Positions 35,569 through 44,650 of a DNA stretch of 64,000 nucleotides are shown one piece after another (the first letter of the stretch is position 1; each line of letters opens with the position of its first letter). The notes under the pieces are model-generated. The model was not told the origin of the DNA and did no database searches. It saw only the letters and a program-made list of their open reading frames with translations. Source of the stretch: Sphingobacteriales bacterium (GTDB lineage Bacteria; Bacteroidota; Bacteroidia; Chitinophagales; JADIYW01); NCBI GenBank assembly GCA_016719635.1, contig JADJYT010000003.1:124001-188000 (forward strand), read 5' to 3'. The position numbers and the translations under genes were made by a program.

Positions 35569-36459
35569 TCAGAGATCCTCTTTGTTAATGTGATTCATTT
35601 GCAGCTGGAAAATATTCTGCAAGAAATAGCGATGCATGCCTTTTTTGACATCGTATTCCGGTTTATATAATTTCACTTCAAAGAAATCTATCGGAAAAAT
35701 ATATTTCTCCCAGTTGTCAATCTTGGCGATACCGGTCAGATCCTGAAATTCGTTGGAGATTGACAGGTTTTCAAAATCATCCAGCGGAATATCTATTGTC
35801 TTGACAAACACAATGACATAGCCCAATTCTCTGACCAGGTCTACAAACCTGTTCAAATCCGCCACGTCATAATAGTAGGCATCGTTTATTTTTTTGATTT
35901 CACCGTCAATCTTCCGCTGCACCAGCCAATTCTTTGAAATACGACGGAACAAGTCTTTGATATACACCTCCCCCCCGGGCTTCAGCACTTTCCAGATGGC
36001 CTTCAGTAATTTTTCCTTATCGGTAGAATGACCAAAGGATTCCAGAAAATAGACCTTATCAAACGTCTCATTGGGAAACAACTTGTCGACTTCATGGTAA
36101 TCCTGTAAATGAACAGTAATCTTGTCCTGAAGCTGTTCATGTGCTATATGCTGCCTGGATGCATTCAACTGCGACTCCGAAACCGTAACGGCATCCACCG
36201 TACAGCCAGTTTCCCGGGCAAAATGGCGGGCCGGTCCACATACACCACAACCGGCATCCAATACTCTGTATTCCGGCTTGAAGCCTATCTGCTCAATCTG
36301 GTAGTTTAAAATCCCTTTTAAATCATTGGTCCTGAAAGCCTGAATCACCTCCCCGTACACCTTAATGAAGGCATCGTGGTTTTTATTGTAAAAATCGCCC
36401 ACCTTTTCAGGGTGGTCTGTTTTATTTTTAGTACCTTTAAATTTAGTGAATATGGACAT
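35569..36459 (-). CDS. SAM-dependent methyltransferase paralogue, head of prenyltransferase operon
   Basis: A 296-residue methyltransferase with motif I VLDAGCGVCGPARHF, close to the sterol-methyltransferase form, and motif III GGEVYIKD. It is a paralogue of the 32727-33485 gene with a longer N-terminus starting MSIFTKFKG, a short hydrophobic-basic stretch similar to the tails on several PhyH proteins in this locus. It is first in a minus-strand operon with two UbiA prenyltransferases and is divergent from the first PhyH gene across 82 bases. Methylation of a prenylated product is inferred from context. Confidence 0.82.
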   Translation of the reverse strand: MSIFTKFKGTKNKTDHPEKVGDFYNKNHDAFIKVYGEVIQAFRTNDLKGILNYQIEQIGFKPEYRVLDAGCGVCGPARHFARETGCTVDAVTVSESQLNASRQHIAHEQLQDKITVHLQDYHEVDKLFPNETFDKVYFLESFGHSTDKEKLLKAIWKVLKPGGEVYIKDLFRRISKNWLVQRKIDGEIKKINDAYYYDVADLNRFVDLVRELGYVIVFVKTIDIPLDDFENLSISNEFQDLTGIAKIDNWEKYIFPIDFFEVKLYKPEYDVKKGMHRYFLQNIFQLQMNHINKEDL

Positions 36460-36505
36460 CTGTCAGGCTTTAAATTACTTAATATTTAGTATCACTAGGA
36501 CTGTT

Positions 36506-36522
36506 CAAATTTACTAAATTTG
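36506..36522. promoter_or_regulatory. palindromic -7 element between divergent operons
   Basis: CAAATTTA-C-TAAATTTG is a perfect 17-base palindrome in the 82-base gap between the methyltransferase operon and the PhyH operon. Read on either strand it presents TAAATTTG, an exact TAnnTTTG -7 element. On the plus strand the predicted start falls about 13 bases before the ATG at 36542. No good TTG -33 element was found at the standard distance on either side. It may be a symmetrical promoter core or an operator for a dimeric regulator. Confidence 0.45.
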
Positions 36523-36541
36523 ATGAATAAATCTACAAAAG

Positions 36542-37456
36542 ATGAGACCCGTATTCAATAATCCTGAGTTAGAGCAGCAATTCCAAAAAGAGGGCTATGT
36601 CATTATCCCTTTTTTAACCGATGAAGAAGTGGCGGAAATCAAAGAACGCTACTTCGAAACCTTATCCAACAGCGGCGGCCTGATTGGCGCGGAGGATGCC
36701 GGTTTAAAGGATAAGATCACCTACGATTTTACATTCATTGATAAGAATATCGAGTATAAAAAGCTGGTATTTAAAATCATCACGGAACGGTTTGACAAGT
36801 ATGTAAAGAAATACCTGGCCGATTATACACCTATCATTGCCAACTTCATCCGAAAAAAAACGAACGACGGAGAAGTGCCGCTGCATCAGAACTGGGCATT
36901 TGTGGATGAACGGAAATGTACCTCCGTATCCATCTGGTGCCCGTTGGTGGACAGCAACGAAAGCAACGGTACGCTGCAGGTGGTACCGGGCACACACAAA
37001 CGATACGGTGAATTCCGAGGGCCGATGGTACCGTGGGAACTGGAAAACATCAAACACGACATTATCAGAAAGCACCTGATACCGATGAACCTGAAAGCAG
37101 GACAGGCAGTGGTGCTGGATGACAGTATCGTACATTATTCCGCCATCAACAAGACGGATGATTTGCGTCTGGCGATTCAGCTGATACTGATTCCGGGCGA
37201 AGAGAAATCCATCCATTACCACATGAATCCGCAGAAGAGCTCGACCAATATCGATGTACTGGAGGTGGATACGGATTTTTATATGAATTTCAATCCCTGG
37301 AAACAACCTGAAAATGTAAAAGTCCTTCGCAGGATTCATTACAAGCCTTTTGATATGTCCATCCAATCATTTGAAAAAGGGATATTCTCCACCCGGATTG
37401 ATGAAGAGCCGGAAAAAAAATCCATCTTAGATAAACTGAAAGCGGTTTTCAATTAA
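36542..37456 (+). CDS. PhyH-like Fe(II)/2-oxoglutarate dioxygenase, array member 1
   Basis: A 304-residue phytanoyl-CoA dioxygenase-family protein. The N-terminal FQKEGYVIIPFL block, the SNGTLQVVPGTHK strand and the C-terminal half of the double-stranded beta-helix are clear. The distal iron ligand is His198 (SIVHYS) and the 2-oxoglutarate-binding Arg is Arg209. The proximal motif reads HQN (His115, Asn117) where the other members have H-x-D, so one iron ligand is changed. The last residues LDKLKAVFN form a short amphipathic tail. It opens a four-gene plus-strand run; its stop overlaps the next start by one base. Confidence 0.88.
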   Translation: MRPVFNNPELEQQFQKEGYVIIPFLTDEEVAEIKERYFETLSNSGGLIGAEDAGLKDKITYDFTFIDKNIEYKKLVFKIITERFDKYVKKYLADYTPIIANFIRKKTNDGEVPLHQNWAFVDERKCTSVSIWCPLVDSNESNGTLQVVPGTHKRYGEFRGPMVPWELENIKHDIIRKHLIPMNLKAGQAVVLDDSIVHYSAINKTDDLRLAIQLILIPGEEKSIHYHMNPQKSSTNIDVLEVDTDFYMNFNPWKQPENVKVLRRIHYKPFDMSIQSFEKGIFSTRIDEEPEKKSILDKLKAVFN

Positions 37457-38274
37457 TGTTACACCTGAAAGATGCATATCAGCAGAAACTATTGAATATA
37501 AACGGATATTTCACCATCCCTTTTTTAACGGATGCGTTAGCCGATAAACTGAAATCCATCTATTACAACCATTTTAACGACACACAAACCACCTTCTACT
37601 CCACTTCCTTTCATCCGGATACTGAATTAAAAAATAAAGTAAGCGATGAAATCATAGCATTGATACAGGAAAAACTGAACAGCATTGCGGAAGATTACAA
37701 GATACTTGGCAGTTCCTTCCTAAAGAAAAATCCGAATGATAACAATCCCCTTCCCCTGCATCAGGACTGGACCGTAACGGATGAAGAAAAATACGGCTCC
37801 TATACCATTTGGATTCCGCTGCAGGACACTACACAACAAATGGCGCTATTCGTGTGATTGACGGCAGCTACAACACAGAAAACAATTTCGCGCGCCAAGC
37901 CTGCCGGTGTCGTTTGAAGCGGAAAGAAACCAGTTTGACAATTACCTGAAAACACTGGCGCTAAGAAGGAGAAGCATTTATCTTCAATCAAAACTGATGC
38001 TGCATCCTGCCCAACCAATCCGGTGAAGAGCGGCTTGCCGTTACGATAGGACTGGTACCGAAAGATGCCGCATTGTTTATGCTGTACTTTAACAAACAGA
38101 AAAACGGAAGTGCAGCAATACAGCATGCCGGATGATTTGTTCATCCATTATCCCGAAATCATCGGACAACCTAAAATAGGCACCTTAGAAAAAACATTTT
38201 CCTATATCCCTAAAAAGTTTACGGAAAAAGAGTTTAAGCAGCAACTTTTTGAAAACAGAACCAAATACTCCACC
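37456..38274 (+). pseudogene. PhyH-like dioxygenase, array member 2, frameshifted
   Basis: The first 133 codons are intact (NGYFTIPFLTD, then proximal iron motif HQD in HQDWTVTDE and IWIPLQDTT). The frame then breaks near 37845; the remainder is readable in pieces: NGAIRVIDGSYNTENNF, LPVSFEAERNQFDNYLKTLA, a FIFNQ segment followed by CTGCAT that would hold the distal His, SGEERLAVTIGLVPKD with the Arg, and DDLFIHYPEIIGQPKIGTL. At least four indels are required. The last piece is in the same frame as member 3 and reaches its ATG without a stop, so either a stop was lost or the two were a didomain protein. Confidence 0.75.
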
Positions 38275-39279
38275 ATGCAACCATTATTCTCCAACCCGGA
38301 ACATCAGGCATTTTTTGAAAAAAACGGATTCCTGAAAATAAATGCCTTAGACGAAAAGGATGTGAAAGAGCTGAAAGATTTCCTGTTTGAATCCGGCATC
38401 AAGAAAGTAACCGAATATGGTTTTTATGTGGGTATGGACCATGAAGATAAAGCGCTGGTTGCTCAAATGATGGATAAGATCGGTTCGGTGGCCATGCCTA
38501 AACTCACGTCTTTTTTAAAGGACTATCAACTGATTACAGCGAGTTATGTGATAAAAGATCCGAATCCGAAAGGAGTCGTGCCGCCACATCAGGACTGGAC
38601 TTTTGTAGAAGACGAAATACAACACTGCTCGGTAACCTGCTGGATAGCCTTAGTGGATACGAATATGGAAAACGGCTGTATGGGGGTGATTAAAGGAAGC
38701 CATAAATTTTTCAACAGTGTGCGTCCATCCCCGTCACCACAGGTTCCGTCTCCACTGGCGAAACACATGTTTTCCATGTTTCCGTATTTTGAACTACTGC
38801 CCATGAAAGCCGGTGAAGCGCTGATATTCGACAACAGAACCTTCCACTCCTCTCCTCCTAACATCACCAATGAACCCCGACTGGCGGTTGGATTGAGCTT
38901 TACGCAAAAAGAAGCGCAGCTCCGGCATTACTACTGCAAGCCGGGGACAAAAGACACGCTGTTAAAATACAGGATAGACCCGGCATTTTTCATGAAATAT
39001 GACAATGGCTCCTTATCCAGAATGTATGATGCCGGCAAGTTGATAGAAAATTATGAACTGATGGAAGAGCGGAAATTTGTCTGGGAAGACCTGAGTAAGG
39101 ACGAAATGAAACGGCGTATCCTTGCAGCAGGAAATGTGTACAATAAGGAATTAACCCAACACATGATGTCCTTATTCGGAGAACAGATGAAAGACGGCGT
39201 AAAAGACAAGGTAATGGGTATTCTTTCCGCATTTAATCCATTAAGTGTCCTTAGAAAAATAAAAGAAAAGGTAGCCTGA
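38275..39279 (+). CDS. PhyH-like Fe(II)/2-oxoglutarate dioxygenase, array member 3
   Basis: Starting from the ATG at 38275 (MQPLFSNPEHQAFFEKNGF) the protein is 334 residues. Iron ligands are His105, Asp107 (HQDWTF) and His191 (TFHSS), with Arg202 for 2-oxoglutarate. The loop after GSHKFFNSVRPSPSP and the long helical C-terminus ending in a hydrophobic-basic tail (LSVLRKIKEKVA) match array member 9, its closest relative here although on the opposite strand. The frame is open upstream into member 2. It is followed by member 4 with a TGATG overlap. Confidence 0.88.
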   Translation: MQPLFSNPEHQAFFEKNGFLKINALDEKDVKELKDFLFESGIKKVTEYGFYVGMDHEDKALVAQMMDKIGSVAMPKLTSFLKDYQLITASYVIKDPNPKGVVPPHQDWTFVEDEIQHCSVTCWIALVDTNMENGCMGVIKGSHKFFNSVRPSPSPQVPSPLAKHMFSMFPYFELLPMKAGEALIFDNRTFHSSPPNITNEPRLAVGLSFTQKEAQLRHYYCKPGTKDTLLKYRIDPAFFMKYDNGSLSRMYDAGKLIENYELMEERKFVWEDLSKDEMKRRILAAGNVYNKELTQHMMSLFGEQMKDGVKDKVMGILSAFNPLSVLRKIKEKVA

Positions 39280-40136
39280 TGGCAAATGATCTATTGAAAT
39301 GCGGTTTTGTCATTGTTGATTTACTGGATGACACGGAAGTACAGCAGTTAACTTCGTTAACACAAAAATACCTTACACAACCCGGACAGGATTTCATCTC
39401 CTCTTCCCACTTTTTATCCATGGACGATTCAAAGCAAATCAATCATGAATTGCATTCCATCATTCAACCCAAGACAGACATCCTATTTCCTGCGCTTGAG
39501 TTGCTGGGCGGTACTTTAGCCACCAAGATTAAAGGGAAAGATATTCTCAAGGCGCACAACGACTGGTCTATCGTGGATGAAACCATCCATAATTCCTATA
39601 ATCTGTGGATACCATTGGTAAACACCGGCAAGGAGAACGGCACACTCGGGTTAATTCCAGGCTCCCATTTATGGAATAATAAATTAAGAGGATTGGGTAT
39701 TCCAGGCGATTATGAATCCTATACCCATCAATTCCTCGGCATCGGATATGAACCGGCTTTAAATGCAGGACAGGCTATCTTATACAATCACAAACTCATC
39801 CACTACTCCAGGCCCAACAAGACTGATCAGCCCAGAAATACAGCCATCATCGGGATGAAAGATAAGGAAGCTGGCTTACAGGTTTCATTCTCTGCGGACA
39901 ACAAAACAATTGAAACCTATCGGGCGACAGAAGAAGATTTCTACGGATTTGATGTAAAAAAAATCAGCAGCCATAACCAGCAATTACCGACTGTTCCTCT
40001 TTATACCGAAAGAATAGGTTGGGAAGAAATACGAACAAAGTTCAACAGCCACTTACCGGAAGAGTTCTCTAATCTTTTCTGCAAAAGAGAATCTCTCATT
40101 TCCAAACTGCTTCATAAATTTAAATTTTCCTACTGA
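39279..40136 (+). CDS. PhyH-like Fe(II)/2-oxoglutarate dioxygenase, array member 4
   Basis: A 285-residue protein with a short N-terminus (MANDLLKCGFVIVDLL). Iron ligands are His93, Asp95 (HNDWSI) and His175 (KLIHYS), with Arg186. The GSHLWNNKL segment lies between the two subgroups seen in this array. It ends with a hydrophobic-basic tail, LISKLLHKFKFSY. It is the last of the four plus-strand members and converges on member 5 with a 14-base gap. Substrate unknown. Confidence 0.87.
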   Translation: MANDLLKCGFVIVDLLDDTEVQQLTSLTQKYLTQPGQDFISSSHFLSMDDSKQINHELHSIIQPKTDILFPALELLGGTLATKIKGKDILKAHNDWSIVDETIHNSYNLWIPLVNTGKENGTLGLIPGSHLWNNKLRGLGIPGDYESYTHQFLGIGYEPALNAGQAILYNHKLIHYSRPNKTDQPRNTAIIGMKDKEAGLQVSFSADNKTIETYRATEEDFYGFDVKKISSHNQQLPTVPLYTERIGWEEIRTKFNSHLPEEFSNLFCKRESLISKLLHKFKFSY

Positions 40137-40150
40137 AGGAGGATAGTAGT

Positions 40151-40920
40151 CTATTGTGGATAAGAACTGACCGTTAGCCGGCCTGCGGTAAATATCCTTA
40201 TGAAATCTTTGAAAGCGAGTAAAAAGTCTTCCGGCATCAGATACCGTTCTATTTCCTTTTTTTCATTCTTGAAATGAAACAACATAGGGGCGCCTTTGGT
40301 CTTCACACCGGATGTGATGGCGATTCGTATCTTCTCACTGAGATTCGGGGAAGAATAATGAATAAGGCTTTGATTCAGAATAACCGCATCACCCGCTCTG
40401 GCATTCGTTGGCACGGAGCATTTGATGACGGTGTCAGAATATTGCTGAAAATAAAAAGGAATAGTGGGTGCACGCAGGCTGAACACTTTTGTTGTCTGAC
40501 TTTTCGGAACTACATACAACGTGCCGTTTTTCTCGTTCGTATCGCACAACGGCGTCCATATGTTGATTGCAACAGACTTTGTCTCATCGACGATGGTCCA
40601 GTCCTGATGCGGAGCGAGGTCTGAATTGTTCCCGGGTGTTTTATATAAAAAGAAGACCCGAAATACGTATAGTTTTCAAAGACTCTTTCAAAATAGGGCA
40701 GAAAGATGGGAAACAAGCTATCCCTGATTTTGAATTTCAGTTCGATGTCACTCAATCCGGAAGAAGCCCCGAATTGATTCTCCCGAAGCTCCGTATGCAT
40801 CTCATAAAACAATGCAGTCAGCTTATCAACATCCTCCTTTTCCAGAAATGGGATGATGACATATCCTTCCGTATCGAATCGTTCCTGAAGTTTGCTGTCT
40901 TTGAATATCTTGGGATACAT
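40151..40920 (-). pseudogene. PhyH-like dioxygenase, array member 5, one frameshift
   Basis: The conceptual protein is about 256 residues: DTEGYVIIPFLEKEDV, SSFYIK, then iron motif HQD followed by WTIVDETK, NGTLYVVPKSQ, distal His in SLIHYSS and Arg in KIRIAIT. A single base is missing near 40650: reading ATA AAA ACA CCC instead of ATA AAA CAC CC restores KTPGNNSDLAPHQDWT without further changes. The site is a short A run on the coding strand, so sequencing error is likely. It is the last gene of the nine-gene minus-strand run. Confidence 0.82.
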
Positions 40921-40925
40921 GTTGA

Positions 40926-41819
40926 TTAGAATGAAAACAATGATTTAATTTTTTCAAATAAAGTTTCATCGGGAAGCGGTCCGTATTTCGCCTTCAGTAT
41001 GGCCGGAGTCAGCACCGGAAAATCATACTCAGTAAATCCAATGCTCCTGCCGATTTTAGGTCTAAGCATGTTGGACTGATTATCAAACTGCTGATAGGAA
41101 GTAAAGAAATCACCTTCCTGTTCAAACAGTTCGATTTTATTTTTTCCCCTGTCGTTATAGGTGATGGTAATCTTTGCATCCTTATGGGTAACAAAAACAT
41201 TCGTCGCAATACGTGTTTCTTTGGAGCGGTTAACCGGCGAAAAATGGAGAATGCTGTTGTCGAACAGGATGGCCTCTCCTGCTTTCATATAGACCGGTTG
41301 CATATAGCGTTTAACGACATCCACGTATTTGTCATAAATATTTGGAATGGTAGCTGAACGATAGGTGGGAAAAATACGATGACTTTCAGGTATCAGGTAT
41401 AAGGCGCCATTCTCTGGAGTCGTATCACATAAGGGCGACCAGATATTCATTCCCATAAATGCCGATTCATCCACCAGTGTCATATCCTGATGCACCCCCA
41501 GTTCACTGTTATTATCCGCATGCTTGACAATATAACTTCCCATATAGGTTTTATAGTCCGACAGCAATTTTTCGAGATGTGGCCGGGCTGTTTGAATTAT
41601 TTCATTGCTGGCTTTAATGCGGTATTCGTTATCCGTAAAATAGGTCGTTGGCTGAAAGCCATGTTTATTCTGTGATGTGATATCGTAATAGAATTCAGTC
41701 AGATGCCTGATATCTTCTTTGGTGTAGAAAGGGAGAATGACGTAACCTTCTGTAAACAGCCGCTGCTGCCACTCCTCGTTCTTCAGTATTCGTTTATTAT
41801 TCTCAGTAAAGTCAAACAT
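40926..41819 (-). CDS. PhyH-like Fe(II)/2-oxoglutarate dioxygenase, array member 6
   Basis: A 297-residue intact protein. Iron ligands are His110, Asp112 (HQDMTL) and His192 (SILHFS); Arg203 is the presumed 2-oxoglutarate ligand. The FTEGYVILPFYTKEDI start and ESHRIFPTYRSATIP loop group it with members 1 and 5. A terminal FEKIKSLFSF tail recalls that of member 1. It starts 2 bases after member 7 ends and ends 5 bases before member 5 begins. Confidence 0.88.
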   Translation of the reverse strand: MFDFTENNKRILKNEEWQQRLFTEGYVILPFYTKEDIRHLTEFYYDITSQNKHGFQPTTYFTDNEYRIKASNEIIQTARPHLEKLLSDYKTYMGSYIVKHADNNSELGVHQDMTLVDESAFMGMNIWSPLCDTTPENGALYLIPESHRIFPTYRSATIPNIYDKYVDVVKRYMQPVYMKAGEAILFDNSILHFSPVNRSKETRIATNVFVTHKDAKITITYNDRGKNKIELFEQEGDFFTSYQQFDNQSNMLRPKIGRSIGFTEYDFPVLTPAILKAKYGPLPDETLFEKIKSLFSF

Positions 41820-41821
41820 GA

Positions 41822-42757
41822 TTAGCGTTTTGAGATATGAACGTTAGCATCTTCTATAAGACGCAATATTTGCTTTTTAGTAATGGAAGCCGGAAAAGCC
41901 AGTTTTTCCAGGCCGAGGAACTGATTCGGAGGACAAGGCGGCCGTTTCATGATATCTTCACTCTCCCAAAAGCTCCGCTCCACGCGGTATTTCTCCACGC
42001 TGTCTTCCGGCGTTTGCCTGTCTTTAAAATATTCCACCATCTTGAAATCCTTAGGCAGCAGCGTCGTGGTGATGGCCACCCTCGTTTCATCGGATAAGTT
42101 AGGTGAAGAGGCATGTATCAGTGCCGTATCCCAGCAAAGGATATCGCCTTTTTTCATATATACCGGCTGCATGTGCTTCCACAGTGTCTTGGCATGTTCT
42201 TCCAGCGGCCAATGTACATTCAGCGACCGTTGATGGTTTCCCCATAAATGACTGCCGGGCAATACATAAATCGCTCCGTTTTTATCCGTTATATCACATA
42301 AAGGAATCCAGACAAAAAGTCCGTTCTCTTTTGTCTCATCTACTACCGGTGCATCCTGGTGCGGGTTGAGTTCACTGACTTTGGATGGTGGCTTGATCTG
42401 AAACGCGCCGGTGGTATTTTCATCGTAAATAGCCGCATTAAAAACAGATGGCAGAAGATCTTTTGAAAAAGCGCCTATATTACTCATCACAAAATTCCTG
42501 ATATCAGGAGAACGGAAACGCCCGCTGTTTTGAAATTTATCCGTTATAGAGTATTCCGGGAATTCTGTAAGGTTCTGATAGGTAGTTTCTAAAAAAGATA
42601 ACTGCTCCTTTGTTACCGCATCTTTTATCAAGAGATATCCGTCCTGTTGAATTGACTGGTGGCTGTCAGCTGATGTAAAATAATTCAATGGTAAAACCCT
42701 GTCAAATTTTACATTCAGAGGCTTGGAGAAAACAGTATTTAAAAGTCGTCGGATCAT
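41822..42757 (-). CDS. PhyH-like Fe(II)/2-oxoglutarate dioxygenase, array member 7
   Basis: A 311-residue intact protein, of the second subgroup in the array. It has an N-terminal amphipathic stretch (MIRRLLNTVFSKPLNVKF) before the QQDGYLLIKDAV domain start. Iron ligands are His133, Asp135 (NPHQDAP) and His215 (ALIHAS), with Arg226. The loop GSHLWGNHQRSLNVHWPLEEH is the hallmark of this subgroup (members 7, 8, 10, 11, 12). Its start overlaps the end of member 8 by one base. Confidence 0.89.
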   Translation of the reverse strand: MIRRLLNTVFSKPLNVKFDRVLPLNYFTSADSHQSIQQDGYLLIKDAVTKEQLSFLETTYQNLTEFPEYSITDKFQNSGRFRSPDIRNFVMSNIGAFSKDLLPSVFNAAIYDENTTGAFQIKPPSKVSELNPHQDAPVVDETKENGLFVWIPLCDITDKNGAIYVLPGSHLWGNHQRSLNVHWPLEEHAKTLWKHMQPVYMKKGDILCWDTALIHASSPNLSDETRVAITTTLLPKDFKMVEYFKDRQTPEDSVEKYRVERSFWESEDIMKRPPCPPNQFLGLEKLAFPASITKKQILRLIEDANVHISKR

Positions 42758-43671
42758 CAGCAGTCAGATTTATTAATTAATTCCAGGATATCCTCTTTGG
42801 TATAATAGTAGTTAATCTTTTCTTCTTTTATAACGGGATACTTATCTGATGGGCTATTGCATACATTCTCATCAGTGAAGTAATCTTCGTCAATATTAAA
42901 CGACTTCGCATAATCAAACATCCCTTTTCTTTCCTCTATCACGGTAATAAGATTTTGATCTTTGGGAATGGTAGAAATCTGAATAGCCAACCGTTCCTCG
43001 TTTGTTCTGTTTGGAGTTGATCCATGTATCAATGCAGGATCAAAACAGATGACATCTCCTATCCCTGTTTGAACGGGAGTCATATTCTTCCATAAGATAT
43101 CATCCACATAATTATCAAACTTCCATTTCACATGAAAGTTCGACCTCAGATGATTCCCCCACAGATGACTCCCTTTCAGAACATGCAAACAGCCGTTTTC
43201 AACCGTTGTATTACTGAGCGAGATCCAAAGGACAAGGGAATATGACCGATTTTCATCGACTAAATTGGGATCCTGATGAGGCCGGGAGCCGGACGTAGAT
43301 AATGCAGGATTAATGCAATAACCAACACTTATGGGAAATCTAAGCCTTTCATCCTTTAAAAACCTGTGCAAGGCTGGTTTAACAACCTCAGTCACCGATT
43401 CTCTGGTTATTTTCTTTAAATCTCTTGACTTGAACGAAACGCTGTTTACGTAGCAATCTGTCTTTTCAAAACTTACATCGCCATTCATATGTTTATAGAT
43501 GCCCAACAATTGGTTAACTTCGTTTTCGGTAAATATTCCTTTAAAATGTACAAATCCATTCTTTATCAGTTGCCGATGCTCTTCGTCAGATTTCAATAGT
43601 TGTAAATTAAAATTCCTGTTTTGCTTTGCAGAAACCCTTTTATAAAATATTCTTTGAAGTAAATCATTCAT
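42757..43671 (-). CDS. PhyH-like Fe(II)/2-oxoglutarate dioxygenase, array member 8
   Basis: A 304-residue intact protein beginning MNDLLQRIFYKRVSAKQN, again a short amphipathic N-terminus. Iron ligands are His132, Asp134 (RPHQDPN) and His216 (ALIHGS), and Arg227 is conserved. GSHLWGNHLRSNFHVKW places it with members 7 and 10, and the YCINP segment before the iron motif is shared with member 10. One-base overlaps on both sides indicate coupled translation within the minus-strand run. Confidence 0.89.
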   Translation of the reverse strand: MNDLLQRIFYKRVSAKQNRNFNLQLLKSDEEHRQLIKNGFVHFKGIFTENEVNQLLGIYKHMNGDVSFEKTDCYVNSVSFKSRDLKKITRESVTEVVKPALHRFLKDERLRFPISVGYCINPALSTSGSRPHQDPNLVDENRSYSLVLWISLSNTTVENGCLHVLKGSHLWGNHLRSNFHVKWKFDNYVDDILWKNMTPVQTGIGDVICFDPALIHGSTPNRTNEERLAIQISTIPKDQNLITVIEERKGMFDYAKSFNIDEDYFTDENVCNSPSDKYPVIKEEKINYYYTKEDILELINKSDC

Positions 43672-44648
43672 CAGTTCCTCTTAAATGGATTGAACTTATT
43701 TACAAGACTGTAAATATCATCTTTAAACTTTTCCTTCTTCTTTAAACGCAGAAACCTGTCAATATAGGGTATATTTCTTTGCTGTACGGTTATATTGTAC
43801 TGATCTAATTTTTCCTGTACACTCCCCCATGATGTATCATAGCTTCCGAATGGCTCTTCCCCTAAGACTTCATAATTGTCAATCTTAACCTGTTTATCTT
43901 TACACATCTCTAAAATAGACGGATTATTGTATTGAATCAGGAAATCCTTATCCGCTTTAAATTTAATTATGCTGTGTTCCGCTTTTGCAGGATTTCTGAT
44001 ATACAGAACGGTTTGAGCATTTTTCTTTATGAAACTGATATTGATGGCATATCGGACGTTTCTGGAATAATTTGCAAAGGAACCATGTACCGTGTTATTA
44101 AAGAAAAAAACCATTTCACCTGCTTTCATATCCAGTATATCCAGGTATTTCATTAACTCTAATTCGTTTTTACAACCGGGGAATATGAGAGCGGGAATGG
44201 GAATGCTCTCTTATAATCATAAAAACGATGGCTTTTAGGGATAAATCCGATAGATCCGTTGTCAATATCTGTATCTACCAGCGGTACCCAGCACATAAAC
44301 GAGGGTACTTCCGGTTCTTCGGTATAGGTAAAATCCTGATGGGCACAAATTAAGAATCGTTCTGTTGGATTCTTATTGACAAAGGAGGCAGAGAAATAGT
44401 CATATTCGTCCAGCAGGTCATTGAAAAACGGCATTAATATTTCTGTAAGATTATCCTGCATCATTTTTCGTGCCTGGTATATCGGAATTCATACCGACAT
44501 TAAAGTCACATCCGACAAAATCTGGAATCTTCAGTGAATTATCGAGTTCAATCAATTTATTAACTGCTGACGAATCTATAGAACCGTACTTAACATACCC
44601 TCTATCTTTAAAGTGTTCGTCAATCTCTGTATTTTTGAATATTTTCAT
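43671..44648 (-). pseudogene. PhyH-like dioxygenase, array member 9, two frameshifts
   Basis: A conceptual protein of about 325 residues: FKDRGYVKYGSID, then iron motif HQD in HQDFTYTEE, DNGSIGFIPKSHRFYDYKR, distal His in NTVHGS and Arg in NVRYAIN, with a C-terminal LVNKFNPFKRN tail. One extra A near 44465 and one missing A near 44168, both in short A runs on the coding strand, break the frame; correcting them gives GTKMMQDN and VVKNELELMKYL. The long loop and helical C-terminus match member 3 on the plus strand. Confidence 0.82.
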
Positions 44649-44650
44649 AT

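Noticed and set aside
36704..37366. A 220-codon minus-strand frame opposite the first dioxygenase
   Set aside because: Antisense shadow of an intact gene with conserved residues on the other strand.
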